Assembly (NCBI RefSeq): GCF_040833965.1
Contig: NZ_CP162142.1
Span: 2,195,001 to 2,259,000 of the forward strand
Reading direction: 5' to 3'
Origin: Leptospira sp. WS39.C2
GTDB taxonomy: Bacteria > Spirochaetota > Leptospiria > Leptospirales > Leptospiraceae
Length of the DNA: 64,000 nt
Part shown: positions 31,318-40,500 of the stretch, in pieces
How positions within the stretch are numbered: the first letter of the stretch is position 1
Layout: each line of letters begins with the position of its first letter
Notes under the pieces: generated by a model
The model's input: the letters and a program-made list of their open reading frames with translations, nothing else
Told to the model about the DNA's origin: nothing
Database searches by the model: none
Translations under genes and position numbers: made by a program

Positions 31318-33308
31318 TCGGATATTTCCTTTTCCACTCGTTTGATTTTAGACAACAAATCTTTATTCGATATTTGTTTGTCTTTTGAAAGTGAAAGTTT
31401 ATAAAATTGAACTGCATTAACAGGATCTTTTTTTGCTAAATAAACATCACCTAAATGTTCATAAATCACAGGGTCTTCAAACCCACGTTCCAAAGCTAAG
31501 GATGCAGCAAAATTCAGATGTAACAAGGCTAAATTGTAATCTTTTTTTCGATAATACACCCAACCTAAACTATCTTGGTATGCCGGGTTATCTGGTTCCA
31601 AAGTAATTGCTTGGCTTAACAATTGTTTTGCTTCATCTGGAAACATATTCTTTTCAGCATACAAATATCCTAAATAATTCATGGCATTAGATGCATTCGG
31701 ATTTAAGGATATGGTTTTTTTGAGATCCGATTCAGTTTCAGGAAATTGTTTTAGTTTATCGTAAGCTGTTGCTCGATAAAAATAAAAATTAGGATTGTTA
31801 GGATCCATTTCTATTGCTTGTGAATAATCTTTGATACTTTCTTGGTATTTTTCCAACTGAAAGTATGATAATCCTCTTAAATAATAATGTGTTGGATTTG
31901 GATTCTCTGAAATGGTTTGGGACAATAAATCAACAGAAACTTTCTCTTTTTTCAAATTCCCTTGGAGATACAAATACGCCAAACGGAATCTCATTCGAAA
32001 TTTTTTTTCTATATCTGTGCTCAATTGGATGGCTTCTTTCATCGAAAGGATTGAATGGTTCCATCGTCCTAACATTTCTTGGCAGTTGGAAATTTTCTCC
32101 AAGTAACTGGCTTTTTCTTCTAATTGGTTTTTTTCCAAACGGCTCATGCCGCGGCGTAGGATTTTTTCGGCAAGACCATATTGTCTATATTCATACGCAT
32201 ACTGTGCCGTTTCAGCATTCAATTGTTCGTAATCGGGGTCATTATTTTTGTCAGCTAGTTCTAAATATGCCACTCTTGGAGAAAGCCGACTTGGATTCGA
32301 TTTGATAAACGATTTCAGTTTTCCTTCTAATCCAATACTTGTTCCATTTACCAACTGGTATAACATTGGAATGATACCATCTTTTGGAATTTTTTTCTCA
32401 TTTTTGAGGGTATCAAAAAACTGAGGTGCTAAGTCCCGAGCTTCTAAAAAATAAATTTCAGCTAACATGTGAGAGGCGTCAATGTCTCTGGAATTTTTTT
32501 CCCTGATTTGTTCCAAATAAAATTTGGACATTTTGAAATCACCTAACACGAAATAAATTTGTGCCAAACGAAACAATACTTCCATATCATTTTTGTTAAC
32601 TGAATTGTATTCGTTGTATCGTTTGATGGCAATTTTCGGATAATCTAGTTTGTAATTGAGTTCCCCTAATGATTTTGCCGTAATGTATTTGTATTTGGAG
32701 TGATTGTCCCTTCTTTCAATGACAAAGGAAAGTGCTGTATAATACAAAATAGATTGGTTCCACATTTTCCGTTCAAAGTACAAATTCCCAAGTAAATATA
32801 AAAAATCGGGGTCATTGGGAAAAGAAACAAGATCATGTTCTAATATTTCTGTGGCCTTGGTTAAATCTTGTTCGCGAAGGCGAATCCTCATTTGTAAGAT
32901 CACGAGTTCTTTCGATATTTCTTTTGCGTTTTGTTTGGCAATTTCAGACCATTCCCAGGCCTTTGCTGGGTTAGCTAATTCTAAATAATTTTGGCTTTGT
33001 GTCTCCGCAGACTGGGAACTTGGACCAAGACCCTTTTCTTTTAAACATTCATGGTATTTGTCCAAAAACGAAACGGAAGTTTCAAAGGCCTGTCTGGCTT
33101 CTGAAGTCTTTTTTCGGTTATTTGCCTGGTAACCATCAATTTGTTCCTGGATGGCACGAGAAAGTAAGTATTCGCTTGGGACTCCTGGTTCGAGCTTAGT
33201 GCAATCTTTCCGTTTTGGGGCCGAATCAGCCCGGTTTGGCGAAATAGAAAGAAAACAAAAGAAAACAAAGAGGAATGGGTAGTTTAGAGTTTTAATTGCT
33301 TGAAACAT
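31314..33308 (-). CDS. Exported TPR-repeat protein
   Basis: From ATG 33308 the protein has 664 residues with a signal peptide (about 1-27, PFLFVFFCFLSIS core). At least eight tetratricopeptide units are visible, clearest in the C-terminal half (YYLRGLSYFQLEKYQESIKD, then YSQAIEMDPNNPNFYFYRATA; LGWVYYRKKDYNLALLHL; EHLGDVYLAKKDPVNAVQF). A longer frame from 33407 exists but lacks a signal peptide at its start. Such proteins act as assembly scaffolds in the envelope. It is coupled to the downstream lipoprotein gene and diverges from the CHAT operon. Confidence 0.85.
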   Translation of the reverse strand: MFQAIKTLNYPFLFVFFCFLSISPNRADSAPKRKDCTKLEPGVPSEYLLSRAIQEQIDGYQANNRKKTSEARQAFETSVSFLDKYHECLKEKGLGPSSQSAETQSQNYLELANPAKAWEWSEIAKQNAKEISKELVILQMRIRLREQDLTKATEILEHDLVSFPNDPDFLYLLGNLYFERKMWNQSILYYTALSFVIERRDNHSKYKYITAKSLGELNYKLDYPKIAIKRYNEYNSVNKNDMEVLFRLAQIYFVLGDFKMSKFYLEQIREKNSRDIDASHMLAEIYFLEARDLAPQFFDTLKNEKKIPKDGIIPMLYQLVNGTSIGLEGKLKSFIKSNPSRLSPRVAYLELADKNNDPDYEQLNAETAQYAYEYRQYGLAEKILRRGMSRLEKNQLEEKASYLEKISNCQEMLGRWNHSILSMKEAIQLSTDIEKKFRMRFRLAYLYLQGNLKKEKVSVDLLSQTISENPNPTHYYLRGLSYFQLEKYQESIKDYSQAIEMDPNNPNFYFYRATAYDKLKQFPETESDLKKTISLNPNASNAMNYLGYLYAEKNMFPDEAKQLLSQAITLEPDNPAYQDSLGWVYYRKKDYNLALLHLNFAASLALERGFEDPVIYEHLGDVYLAKKDPVNAVQFYKLSLSKDKQISNKDLLSKIKRVEKEISE

Positions 33309-33343
33309 CAGTAGATTCCGGCAAAGATCGGGTACAGGGACAA

Positions 33344-34603
33344 TCCTTGAACCAAATCTTCCGAGAAAATTTAAAATACATTCTGGCTGTTCTCTTCGTG
33401 TGGGCAATCACTTTCCCATGGATTCTGAGAAACAAGGACACGATCCTAGCCAAAATCACCCTCACCTACAATTCATTTTTTGGATACCCGAACCCTCGGA
33501 TCGCCCACTCTCTCATAGCAAAAGGCGATGCGGTCCTTGATGGAAGAAAGGAAGGTGGGACAAATGTTTTACAAACCATCAGCCAATTTTTTAGTGCAGA
33601 AGAAAATGGCAAAGGTATCATTTTGCCTCTTGACCTTGCTCTAATGGAAAAGGCATGCCTTTACTTCCGAAGTAAAGAACATGTTGAGGACCATTTTTTA
33701 GAACTCACTTGGAGAGAAAAAGCAAGTGATTGGGGTTCTCCCCTTTTCCAAAGGATGGCACCTCAGGGAGAATTATTACTCGGGCCTAATCCAAAAGATT
33801 ATTGGAATTCACACATTGAAGCGGTTTTAACTGCTCTTGATTATTATAAGCGAGCACTCAGATTTTCAGGACCTGAACTTTTGGCTCCTAAAAAAATTGA
33901 ATCTGTTGCCTGGGCAAGTTGCAGGCCAAGTGAGATTTTACTCGCTTACAAGACACATATGGTAGAAACAGAAACCTATGTTCTAAAAAAATTAACAGAC
34001 TTAGAAAAAGTTCCGAGTGGCCTCAGTGCAGTACAAAAACGAAGTGTGGTATTGTCGTCCATCAAACGAAGTGATTTTTCAGAAGTATCTGCAAATGATT
34101 ATTTAGAATCACTGCTCAGACAAATCCTTCTTACAGGAATGAAAAATTTTTCCCCAAGAGAAATGGATGATATTTACGAAAGGATTTTGTACTTTGTGGG
34201 AGCAGATGAAAGAGAGTATTTAAAATTCAAATTTCGTCGTGCCGAATTATATTTCCAATTAGGAAACGAAGAAGAGATTTATTTCCAAAAAGCCGCAACA
34301 GAATTTAAAGAATCTTCCAATATCCAACTCGCTTCCGAAATAGAAGATATCAATTTACCGGCATTACTTGTCCATGAATTCGAATCAAAATTGAAACAAG
34401 CAGAAAGTTACCACAAACTAAAAGAGAATAATAAAAGTCTGGTAATTCTTGATTCATTAAAACCAAAACTTCGAAATGTCGATGAACGAAGTGTAGGTGG
34501 AAAAAAAGATGATATCCTAAAAGCATATCATAACTTAACCCGATCCGTACTACGCAAACTCGGACGTTACGAAGAAGCAGATGAAATCCCATTTAACGAA
34601 TGA
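33344..34603 (+). CDS. Membrane-anchored protein, first gene of the CHAT operon
   Basis: The start is uncertain because no ATG lies near the N-terminus. TTG 33344 has AGGGA 6 bases upstream and gives 419 residues; TTG 33296 is another option. A hydrophobic segment follows (YILAVLFVWAITFPWIL, about residues 11-27), so the bulk is probably outside the cytoplasm or anchored to the membrane. The rest is helical, with a TPR-like periodicity toward the end (REYLKFKFRRAELYFQLGN, KLKENNKSLVILDSLKPKL). No family is recognised. It overlaps the next gene by 23 bases, placing it in the operon with the PLP enzyme and the CHAT protease. Confidence 0.7.
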   Translation, partial: SLNQIFRENLKYILAVLFVWAITFPWILRNKDTILAKITLTYNSFFGYPNPRIAHSLIAKGDAVLDGRKEGGTNVLQTISQFFSAEENGKGIILPLDLALMEKACLYFRSKEHVEDHFLELTWREKASDWGSPLFQRMAPQGELLLGPNPKDYWNSHIEAVLTALDYYKRALRFSGPELLAPKKIESVAWASCRPSEILLAYKTHMVETETYVLKKLTDLEKVPSGLSAVQKRSVVLSSIKRSDFSEVSANDYLESLLRQILLTGMKNFSPREMDDIYERILYFVGADEREYLKFKFRRAELYFQLGNEEEIYFQKAATEFKESSNIQLASEIEDINLPALLVHEFESKLKQAESYHKLKENNKSLVILDSLKPKLRNVDERSVGGKKDDILKAYHNLTRSVLRKLGRYEEADEIPFNE

Positions 34604-35714
34604 TATAAAGTATTTTGATTATAATGCGACTCATCCACCTTATCAAGAGATCTTAGAGTCGTGTTTGTCGGATTACATAGAAAACTTTTACAATCCATCT
34701 GGAATCACACGTTATTCACTGAAAAACCAAGGAAAAATCGAACAAACTAGAAAGTATTTAAGCCAAGTTACTAAAGGAAAAGAAAAACAATTTATTTTTT
34801 CCTCCACTGGTACAGAGGCAAATTTTTTACTCATCCAAAGTTTAAGAGTTTTATACCCGGATTTAGATTCAGTGATTGTGTCACCCTTCGAACATTCCAG
34901 TATGTATTCCGCATTGGAAAATTTTGGTTTTGAATTTACCATTTTACAAACAAACAAATCAGGTACCATTAACTTAAACCATCTATCCGAACTATTAAAA
35001 AATAATCCAAAACCTGTGATTTGTCTATATGCTGGGAACGAAACGGGTGTCATCCAACCTGCGGAAACAATCCATTCCTTGGTTAAGGAAAGTGGTCAGA
35101 TGTTTTATAGTGATCTAATGCAAGCGTTTTGTAAAATTCCAGTTCCTTTTCATTGGTTCGACGGTTATACATTTTCTGGTCATAAAATTGGTGCTGGTAT
35201 GGGAGCTGCTGTTACCTATTTACCAGTTGAAAACAAAAACATTAGGCTCTTTGGAGGAGGTAACCAAGAAAACGAACACAGAGCCGGAACAGAAAATAGT
35301 TTTGCTATCTCTTGTTTACAAAAGGTATGTGAAATCCAAACCAATTCCTTATTAGAAAAAAACTTTAAGTTAAAAGAATTCCAAACTTATATCGAAGAAA
35401 ACTTAGAATCAATGGGTTGTGAAATCATTGCAAAAAATGAAAATCGACTCCCCAATACAACCTTCCTTATTTTACCCATCCAAACAGTTGATTTTTTTCT
35501 ACTTGGCCTAGAAGAAAAAGGAATCATTGTTTCAACAGGAAGTTCTTGTAAATCAAGGGCAAGAGAAGCCTCAAAATCATTACTCTTAATGGGTTATTCA
35601 GAAGATGAAGCTTTACGAGCAATTCGAATTTCATCAGGAAGTTTTACTAGTTGGGATGATGTACACTCACTGGTAAACCAAACCAAAGAATTGATTCAAA
35701 AACTAAAAAATTAA
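34581..35714 (+). CDS. Cysteine-desulfurase-like PLP enzyme (class V aminotransferase)
   Basis: The fold is NifS/IscS-like: N-terminal FDYNATHPPY (cf. DNNATT), STGTEAN for the PLP phosphate, CLYAGNETGVIQP, Lys in TFSGHKIGAG that should bind PLP, GGGNQENEHRAGTEN, and a loop with the likely catalytic Cys (STGSSCKSR). All key positions seem present, so it could take sulfur from cysteine. At 377 residues it is in the normal range. No iscU/sufE-like scaffold gene is adjacent, which is unusual. It overlaps the upstream gene by 23 bases and ends 4 bases before the CHAT gene, so it is cotranscribed with a protease and a sigma factor. Confidence 0.87.
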   Translation: MKSHLTNDIKYFDYNATHPPYQEILESCLSDYIENFYNPSGITRYSLKNQGKIEQTRKYLSQVTKGKEKQFIFSSTGTEANFLLIQSLRVLYPDLDSVIVSPFEHSSMYSALENFGFEFTILQTNKSGTINLNHLSELLKNNPKPVICLYAGNETGVIQPAETIHSLVKESGQMFYSDLMQAFCKIPVPFHWFDGYTFSGHKIGAGMGAAVTYLPVENKNIRLFGGGNQENEHRAGTENSFAISCLQKVCEIQTNSLLEKNFKLKEFQTYIEENLESMGCEIIAKNENRLPNTTFLILPIQTVDFFLLGLEEKGIIVSTGSSCKSRAREASKSLLLMGYSEDEALRAIRISSGSFTSWDDVHSLVNQTKELIQKLKN

Positions 35715-35718
35715 TTCT

Positions 35719-37074
35719 ATGAAAATCCGTATTATTTCAAAATACTCTGACCAAGGAATTTCCGATGGTGAATGTTTTTGGGAAGAAAAACAAAACCAAT
35801 TCGGATCGGTAGAAAAAACCACTCCCTTTTCTGGAGCTTTACTCAAGGAGTTCCAAGCGGATTGGGCAATATTTGTAGAGCGAATTTTATCACAAAACCC
35901 CAAAAAAGAAGAGTTCTTTGCCAAATTGGGGAAAAAATCAGATAGTTTAGAACAAATTGTTTTTGGTACGACAATTCCTTTTTGGCGAACTCCTGGATTT
36001 AGTGGCACCATTGAATTGTTAGTTGATCCAGAATTTTCCCCAATTCCATGGGAAATCCTTAGAACCACAAATGGTTATCTTTTCCAAGACCGTAATTTTA
36101 AACGTGGAATTAGGATCCAAAACCAACAAAAAGAAATCACAAAAAAAAACAATGCAGCCCTTATCATTTGTAATCCCGTAAAAAGTAATTTGGAAAATAC
36201 AGTGAATGAAGAATGTGCTACACTTTATCCTTTGCTTGAAAAAAAGTTACCTTTACGAATTCTCAAACAAAACCACATAACAAAAATTCGTTTTATCGAA
36301 GAGTTAAATTCAGTTAAGTATCTTCATTATGCTGGTCATACAGAAAAAAATGGAATTCCGATTTTATCTGATCAATTTATTTCAATGAATGAAATTGCTT
36401 CACGTTCGTTTGGACATTTGGATTTAGTTTTTTTTAATAGCTGTTATTCTTCCTTTGATTCTATCGAACAAACGGGGCTCACTACTAGTTTTTTAAAAGC
36501 AGGCGCAAAACAAGTGATTGGTTTTTTGTACCCAGTGGAAACAAATCTCGCAAAAGAAATTGGAATTTCATTTTGGACATATTTTTTAGAATCAAAAAAT
36601 ACAGAAAAAAGTTTAGAAAAAATAAAAAAACAACTCCTCAAAGGATCAGGAAAAGAAATCATAACAGCCATTAGTTTGGTTCAATTTTCAACTTTGGCAC
36701 CGAACCCTCTCCCAAAACGAATTTTAAGTATTGGTTTGAGTTTAATTCTAGTATTGTTTTTTCTAATGTTTACTAAAGATTCAACTAAACAAGAACCATA
36801 TCTCGAATTGGACCAAGAAATTTCTTCAATTGAAGCTAATTCGAAACAAAATAAAAGTACTTCTTATTCCGAAAAATCTATAAACGATCCACTTTTCTTT
36901 AGAATCCAAAAAATTTCAAATCCAGAGTTCAGAAAAAAAGCAATTTTGTTTTTAGAAACAAAACACGCATTACTTGACGACTCGCACAAACGGGAAATAT
37001 TAGAATCGATTTTCTCCGAGGATGCTTCGGAAGAAAAAATGTATTATGAATTTAAAACAAGGAGTGGATTTTGA
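35719..37074 (+). CDS. CHAT-domain (caspase-like) protease with a membrane anchor
   Basis: Residues about 95-325 match the CHAT domain, a caspase/separase-type cysteine peptidase. The candidate dyad is His207 in YLHYAGHTEKNG and Cys242 in VFFNSCYSS, followed by QTGLTTSFLKAGAKQVIGF. IPWEILRTT is the typical CHAT entry strand. A single membrane helix lies at about 335-351 (SIGLSLILVLFFLMF), leaving a C-terminal part of about 100 residues on the other side. The N-terminal 90 residues are unassigned. No TPR repeats are fused to it, unlike many CHAT proteins. The stop overlaps the next start (TTG). The substrate is unknown. Confidence 0.88.
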   Translation: MKIRIISKYSDQGISDGECFWEEKQNQFGSVEKTTPFSGALLKEFQADWAIFVERILSQNPKKEEFFAKLGKKSDSLEQIVFGTTIPFWRTPGFSGTIELLVDPEFSPIPWEILRTTNGYLFQDRNFKRGIRIQNQQKEITKKNNAALIICNPVKSNLENTVNEECATLYPLLEKKLPLRILKQNHITKIRFIEELNSVKYLHYAGHTEKNGIPILSDQFISMNEIASRSFGHLDLVFFNSCYSSFDSIEQTGLTTSFLKAGAKQVIGFLYPVETNLAKEIGISFWTYFLESKNTEKSLEKIKKQLLKGSGKEIITAISLVQFSTLAPNPLPKRILSIGLSLILVLFFLMFTKDSTKQEPYLELDQEISSIEANSKQNKSTSYSEKSINDPLFFRIQKISNPEFRKKAILFLETKHALLDDSHKREILESIFSEDASEEKMYYEFKTRSGF

Positions 37075-38099
37075 AACATTGGCTCCTCTTTTGTTTTTTT
37101 TCTCTCTCGATTGTATCTCCCATTTTACCCCAATGGTTTTCCAAACAAGTCTCCTTTGAAACAGTTTGGAATCGTTACCAATTGGATCTGATTTTATTTT
37201 CGGAAGCATTTGCCAAAGAAAGTTTTCCGATTTTACGAGAGGTAGAATCCAAAGAAAACGAAGAATATGAGTATTATTTCCAACATTGTAAATCGAGAGA
37301 GGTTAGAGATTTAACGGAAATTTTATCCTTAGTATCATTTTATGATGCAATGTTACAGATCAAACGTTGTCATGAAGCAAACAAAAACCAAATTTTAGAA
37401 ATTGAAAAATCTTCCAAAAAAAAACTCTTTGAACTCACGGTATTTCCAAAACTTGAAATTTTATCATCTGAGATACAAAATGCGGAAATATTAAGTTTAG
37501 TCCGTGATTTACAAAAGGAATGGGAAAAAACAGTTTATATTCATTCTAATTTTTATAAACCTCATGAAGTATTATTTTTAGGCAAAGAGAGAGAATATAC
37601 AGTCACACTCAATCGAATTTTGTATTCAGAAATGCCCGAATCCAAAAGGAAATTTGCATTACTCAAATTATTACAAGATATCAAATCAAACCAAAAGGCC
37701 ACCTACCAACTGTTTTATTATTCAAAACAAAACCCTTGGAATGTTACTGATGTCAAAGTTGAAAATAGTAAATCAAAATCATATTTTTTACAAATCCTTT
37801 CCACATGGAAAAATGATCCATTATTTACCAACGAACAAAGGAACCAACTGAACAGCTTAGAGAATTGTTTAGTAAACTTAACTACAGAAGAGAAGAAAAT
37901 TCGAATATTCGGTTTTTTTGGTTTTTTCTCTGACTATGGTCGATTCTCAGTAGAAAACCTAAGAGTGGAACAAAAAGAAAACCTAACAAGGTTACAATTC
38001 ATACGCCAAACATTAATCCAATCTCATCATTTTCAAAAAAGATTAGAAAATATAATGATCTCTTGCAAAAATTCCGTCGAATCCCAAAAAGAACTATGA
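37071..38099 (+). CDS. Exported helical protein in the CHAT operon
   Basis: Starts at TTG 37071 with a strong AAGGAG 6 bases before it; the start overlaps the CHAT stop by 4 bases. Residues 1-20 form a signal peptide (WLLFCFFSLSIVSPILP). The mature part (about 320 residues) is largely alpha-helical and charged, with paired Cys (HCKSREVRD, IKRCHEANK; ENCLVNL; ISCKNSV). No family is recognised. Its location between protease and sigma factor suggests it is a sensor, substrate or inhibitor outside the cytoplasm, which is inference. The end overlaps the sigma gene by 4 bases. Confidence 0.75.
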   Translation: MKHWLLFCFFSLSIVSPILPQWFSKQVSFETVWNRYQLDLILFSEAFAKESFPILREVESKENEEYEYYFQHCKSREVRDLTEILSLVSFYDAMLQIKRCHEANKNQILEIEKSSKKKLFELTVFPKLEILSSEIQNAEILSLVRDLQKEWEKTVYIHSNFYKPHEVLFLGKEREYTVTLNRILYSEMPESKRKFALLKLLQDIKSNQKATYQLFYYSKQNPWNVTDVKVENSKSKSYFLQILSTWKNDPLFTNEQRNQLNSLENCLVNLTTEEKKIRIFGFFGFFSDYGRFSVENLRVEQKENLTRLQFIRQTLIQSHHFQKRLENIMISCKNSVESQKEL

Positions 38100-38665
38100 G
38101 TGATGAGATTCGAAGTTTAATTGATAATTGCCTTCTCGGCAAACGAGAAGCTTGGCAATCTCTCATCCAAAAATTCCACCGTCTTATCATCGGAACTTGC
38201 GCACACTATGTACCAAGAGAAGAAGTGGTAGATACGTCTCAACTTGTGTATTTAAAACTCACAGAAAATGATTATCATTTGCTTCGTAAATTCAAAGGGG
38301 AAAGTTTACCCGCATTCATCATTTACCTAAATGAAATTGCAAAAAACATCAGCATGTCCCATACTCGAAGCATTCGCCGTACTGAATTTAGAGAAGGAAT
38401 CTCTTTAGATTTGAGTATCGATATTTTGGACGATAGGCAAACCCAAGAAGATGTATATTTTGAATGGGAAGAAAAAAAGGAATTTTATGACCTAATTGAG
38501 GCCTTAGATGAACCACACAAGGAAATCCTCATCCTTCGTTTAAAAGGTTATAAATTTAAAGAAATAGCGGAAATCTTAGAAGTCCCCATCGGAACCGTAC
38601 TCGCAAGGGCCAACAGGGCCAAAGAAAAGATAAAAAAATTACAAATAAAGGAAATAAAGCCGTAA
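38096..38665 (+). CDS. ECF-type RNA polymerase sigma factor
   Basis: This 189-residue protein has the two-domain ECF layout. Region 2 spans about 20-95 (AWQSLIQKFHRLII, then YLNEIAKNISMSHTRS); its DED-type -10 contact stretch is modified (EEVVDTSQLVYLKL). Region 4 spans about 135-185 (ALDEPHKEILILRLKGYKF, EIAEILEVPIGTVLARANRA), a clear helix-turn-helix. The ATG at 38096 overlaps the previous stop by 4 bases; the frame extends upstream but would add residues outside the family. No classical anti-sigma gene with a membrane helix follows. It may be controlled by operon partners, including the CHAT protease. Confidence 0.9.
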   Translation: MSDEIRSLIDNCLLGKREAWQSLIQKFHRLIIGTCAHYVPREEVVDTSQLVYLKLTENDYHLLRKFKGESLPAFIIYLNEIAKNISMSHTRSIRRTEFREGISLDLSIDILDDRQTQEDVYFEWEEKKEFYDLIEALDEPHKEILILRLKGYKFKEIAEILEVPIGTVLARANRAKEKIKKLQIKEIKP

Positions 38666-38683
38666 CGGGGGGTAATCAATATT

Positions 38684-39214
38684 ATGGAGACAAAAGATCC
38701 TAACCCATTTATGAACCGACTCAAACTGAAAGAAGCCATGTATCTAATGTCCCAAGGGGCAGAAGTTGATCCTTCTACCCTAAGTAGGATCTTGCAGACG
38801 GTTGTGCCACACCCTGATTCCAAAATCCGTATTTTTTTACAATTTTGTAATGATTCATGGAAAGTACTCATGAGTGACTGGGAAGATGCTACCCTACATA
38901 CCTCACAATTAGCCTTACGAGGCCAAGGGAACCATGGAGCTTTCCGGGTCCATAGGCAAGTGGCAGGGAGAGACCTTGACTTTGTGTTCCAACCCAATCC
39001 CGAAAAAAATCAGGTGTTTATCTCTGTGGAAGCTTCAAATGCTGATCGGTTGTCGGCAAAGTTGTTTTTGGACGGAACCCCGGTGGAAACCTTATCAAAA
39101 TTAGGAACCCAGTCTATGTTCGATTCACCAATCACCCTTGATTCTAGTCCTGAACTCGCTATTTTTGAGTCTGGCAAGGAAATTGGGCGTTATCATTTTA
39201 TGTTACAATCGTAA
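38684..39214 (+). CDS. Small soluble protein, last gene of the CHAT operon
   Basis: Of 176 residues, the N-terminal third is helical (MNRLKLKEAMYLMSQ, SRILQTVV) and the rest looks beta-rich (VFISVEASNADRLSAKLFLD, ELAIFESGKEIGRYHFML). There is no signal peptide or membrane helix, so it should be cytoplasmic. I recognise no family. It lies 18 bases after the sigma gene; in ECF operons this position often holds the sigma regulator, so it is a candidate sigma-binding protein, by position only. Two candidate terminators follow. Confidence 0.7.
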   Translation: METKDPNPFMNRLKLKEAMYLMSQGAEVDPSTLSRILQTVVPHPDSKIRIFLQFCNDSWKVLMSDWEDATLHTSQLALRGQGNHGAFRVHRQVAGRDLDFVFQPNPEKNQVFISVEASNADRLSAKLFLDGTPVETLSKLGTQSMFDSPITLDSSPELAIFESGKEIGRYHFMLQS

Positions 39215-39270
39215 TTTTTTTTGGATTTTGTGCAATAAAACGAAGCGGACTAACAATTGATGAAATAGAG

Positions 39271-39304
39271 AAGTAGACCTACTATAGGAACCTACTTTCT
39301 TTTT
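39271..39304 (+). terminator. Possible terminator after the CHAT operon (weaker)
   Basis: AAGTAG and CTACTT pair around an inner CCTA/TAGG stem, followed by the T-rich TTTCTTTTT. It is AT-rich and weaker than the hairpin 30 bases further on. It lies 57 bases after the last operon stop. Confidence 0.4.
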
Positions 39305-39328
39305 CCAAACTAGTTCACACTTCAAGAC

Positions 39329-39356
39329 ATCCCGACGAAAGTCGGGATTTTTTTTT
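39329..39356 (+). terminator. Rho-independent terminator of the CHAT operon
   Basis: ATCCCGAC and GTCGGGAT form a perfect 8-base-pair stem around a GAAA tetraloop, followed by nine T. It is oriented for plus-strand transcripts. The T run touches the ychF stop codon on the other strand, and there is no matching T run for ychF, so it stops only the plus-strand operon. Confidence 0.88.
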
Positions 39357-40452
39357 AAGCGTTCACTCTAAAATAAATTACATCACCATCTTGGACAATG
39401 TATTCTTTCCCTTCGACCCTGAGTTTCCCTTCTTCCTTCACCTTAGCTGCATCACCAGTCCGGTCTAGGTCTTCATAACGCATCACTTCTGCTCGGATAT
39501 ATCCTTTTTCAAAATCGGAATGGATGACACTTGCGGCAACGGGTCCTGAACTCCCCTGTTTGGTTGTCCATGCTCTTACTTCCTCAACACCAGCGGTAAA
39601 AAAAGTAAGGAGACCTAATAGCTGATAGGAGGCACGAATCATTCGAGAAAGTCCTGATTCCTTTTCTCCAATTTCTTCTAAAAATGCCAATTGGTCTTCT
39701 TTCTCTAATCCTGAAATTTCTTCTTCAAATCTTCCACATAAAACAACAACAGGCGCCCCTTCTTTGTTTGCAAAATCAGTAATGGTTTTGACAAGGGGGT
39801 TTTCTGTGGATTTCACATCAGAATCTAGAATATTTGCAACATATAACACAGGTTTAATGGTAATTAAGTTGAATTTTTTGGCAATTTTAACTTCTTCTTC
39901 AGACAATTCAACAGTGGATGCCCTATTCCCTTTTTTCAAAGCTTCTAGAATTTTATCCATAACTGATAAAATTTCTGCCGCTTCTTTGTTCCCTGTTTTT
40001 GCTGTTTTGGAAACTCTCTGTTGTTGTTTTTCCAAACTGTCTAAATCAGCAAGAATGAGTTCATAATTGATGACGGTAATGTCTTCGATGGGATCTACTT
40101 TTCCATGAACATGTGTTATATTTTCATCTTGGAAAGCTCTAACAACATGGCAAATGGCATCAACTTCGCGGATATGTGATAAAAATTGATTTCCAAGGCC
40201 TTCCCCTTGGCTTGCACCCTTAACAAGACCTGCAATGTCCACAAATTCAATCATCGTCGGAACAGTTCGTTTTGGTTTGTAAATTTCAGAAAGACGACTG
40301 AGCCTTTCATCGGGTACTTCTACAACACCAGTGTTTGGTTCAATCGTACAAAAAGGATAATTCGCAGCCTGAGCGCCTGCTTTTGTGAGTGCGTTAAAAA
40401 TAGTCGACTTACCGACGTTTGGGAGACCTACAATACCACAATTCAAAGCCAT
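39355..40452 (-). CDS. ychF: Ribosome-binding ATPase YchF
   Basis: YchF is an Obg-related P-loop protein that prefers ATP and binds ribosomes, acting in translation and stress responses. The 365 residues contain G1 [10 protein letters not shown]2/G3 region [20 protein letters not shown], a coiled-coil insert (about 128-200) and the C-terminal TGS domain ([31 protein letters not shown]). The G4 motif is of the YchF type rather than NKxD. ATG 40452 gives the standard [12 protein letters not shown] start. Confidence 0.96.
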   Translation of the reverse strand: MALNCGIVGLPNVGKSTIFNALTKAGAQAANYPFCTIEPNTGVVEVPDERLSRLSEIYKPKRTVPTMIEFVDIAGLVKGASQGEGLGNQFLSHIREVDAICHVVRAFQDENITHVHGKVDPIEDITVINYELILADLDSLEKQQQRVSKTAKTGNKEAAEILSVMDKILEALKKGNRASTVELSEEEVKIAKKFNLITIKPVLYVANILDSDVKSTENPLVKTITDFANKEGAPVVVLCGRFEEEISGLEKEDQLAFLEEIGEKESGLSRMIRASYQLLGLLTFFTAGVEEVRAWTTKQGSSGPVAASVIHSDFEKGYIRAEVMRYEDLDRTGDAAKVKEEGKLRVEGKEYIVQDGDVIYFRVNA

Positions 40453-40500
40453 AAGGATAGAATTTTGGAAGGAAGCGCTAGGACAAGGAAAAATGTTGTC

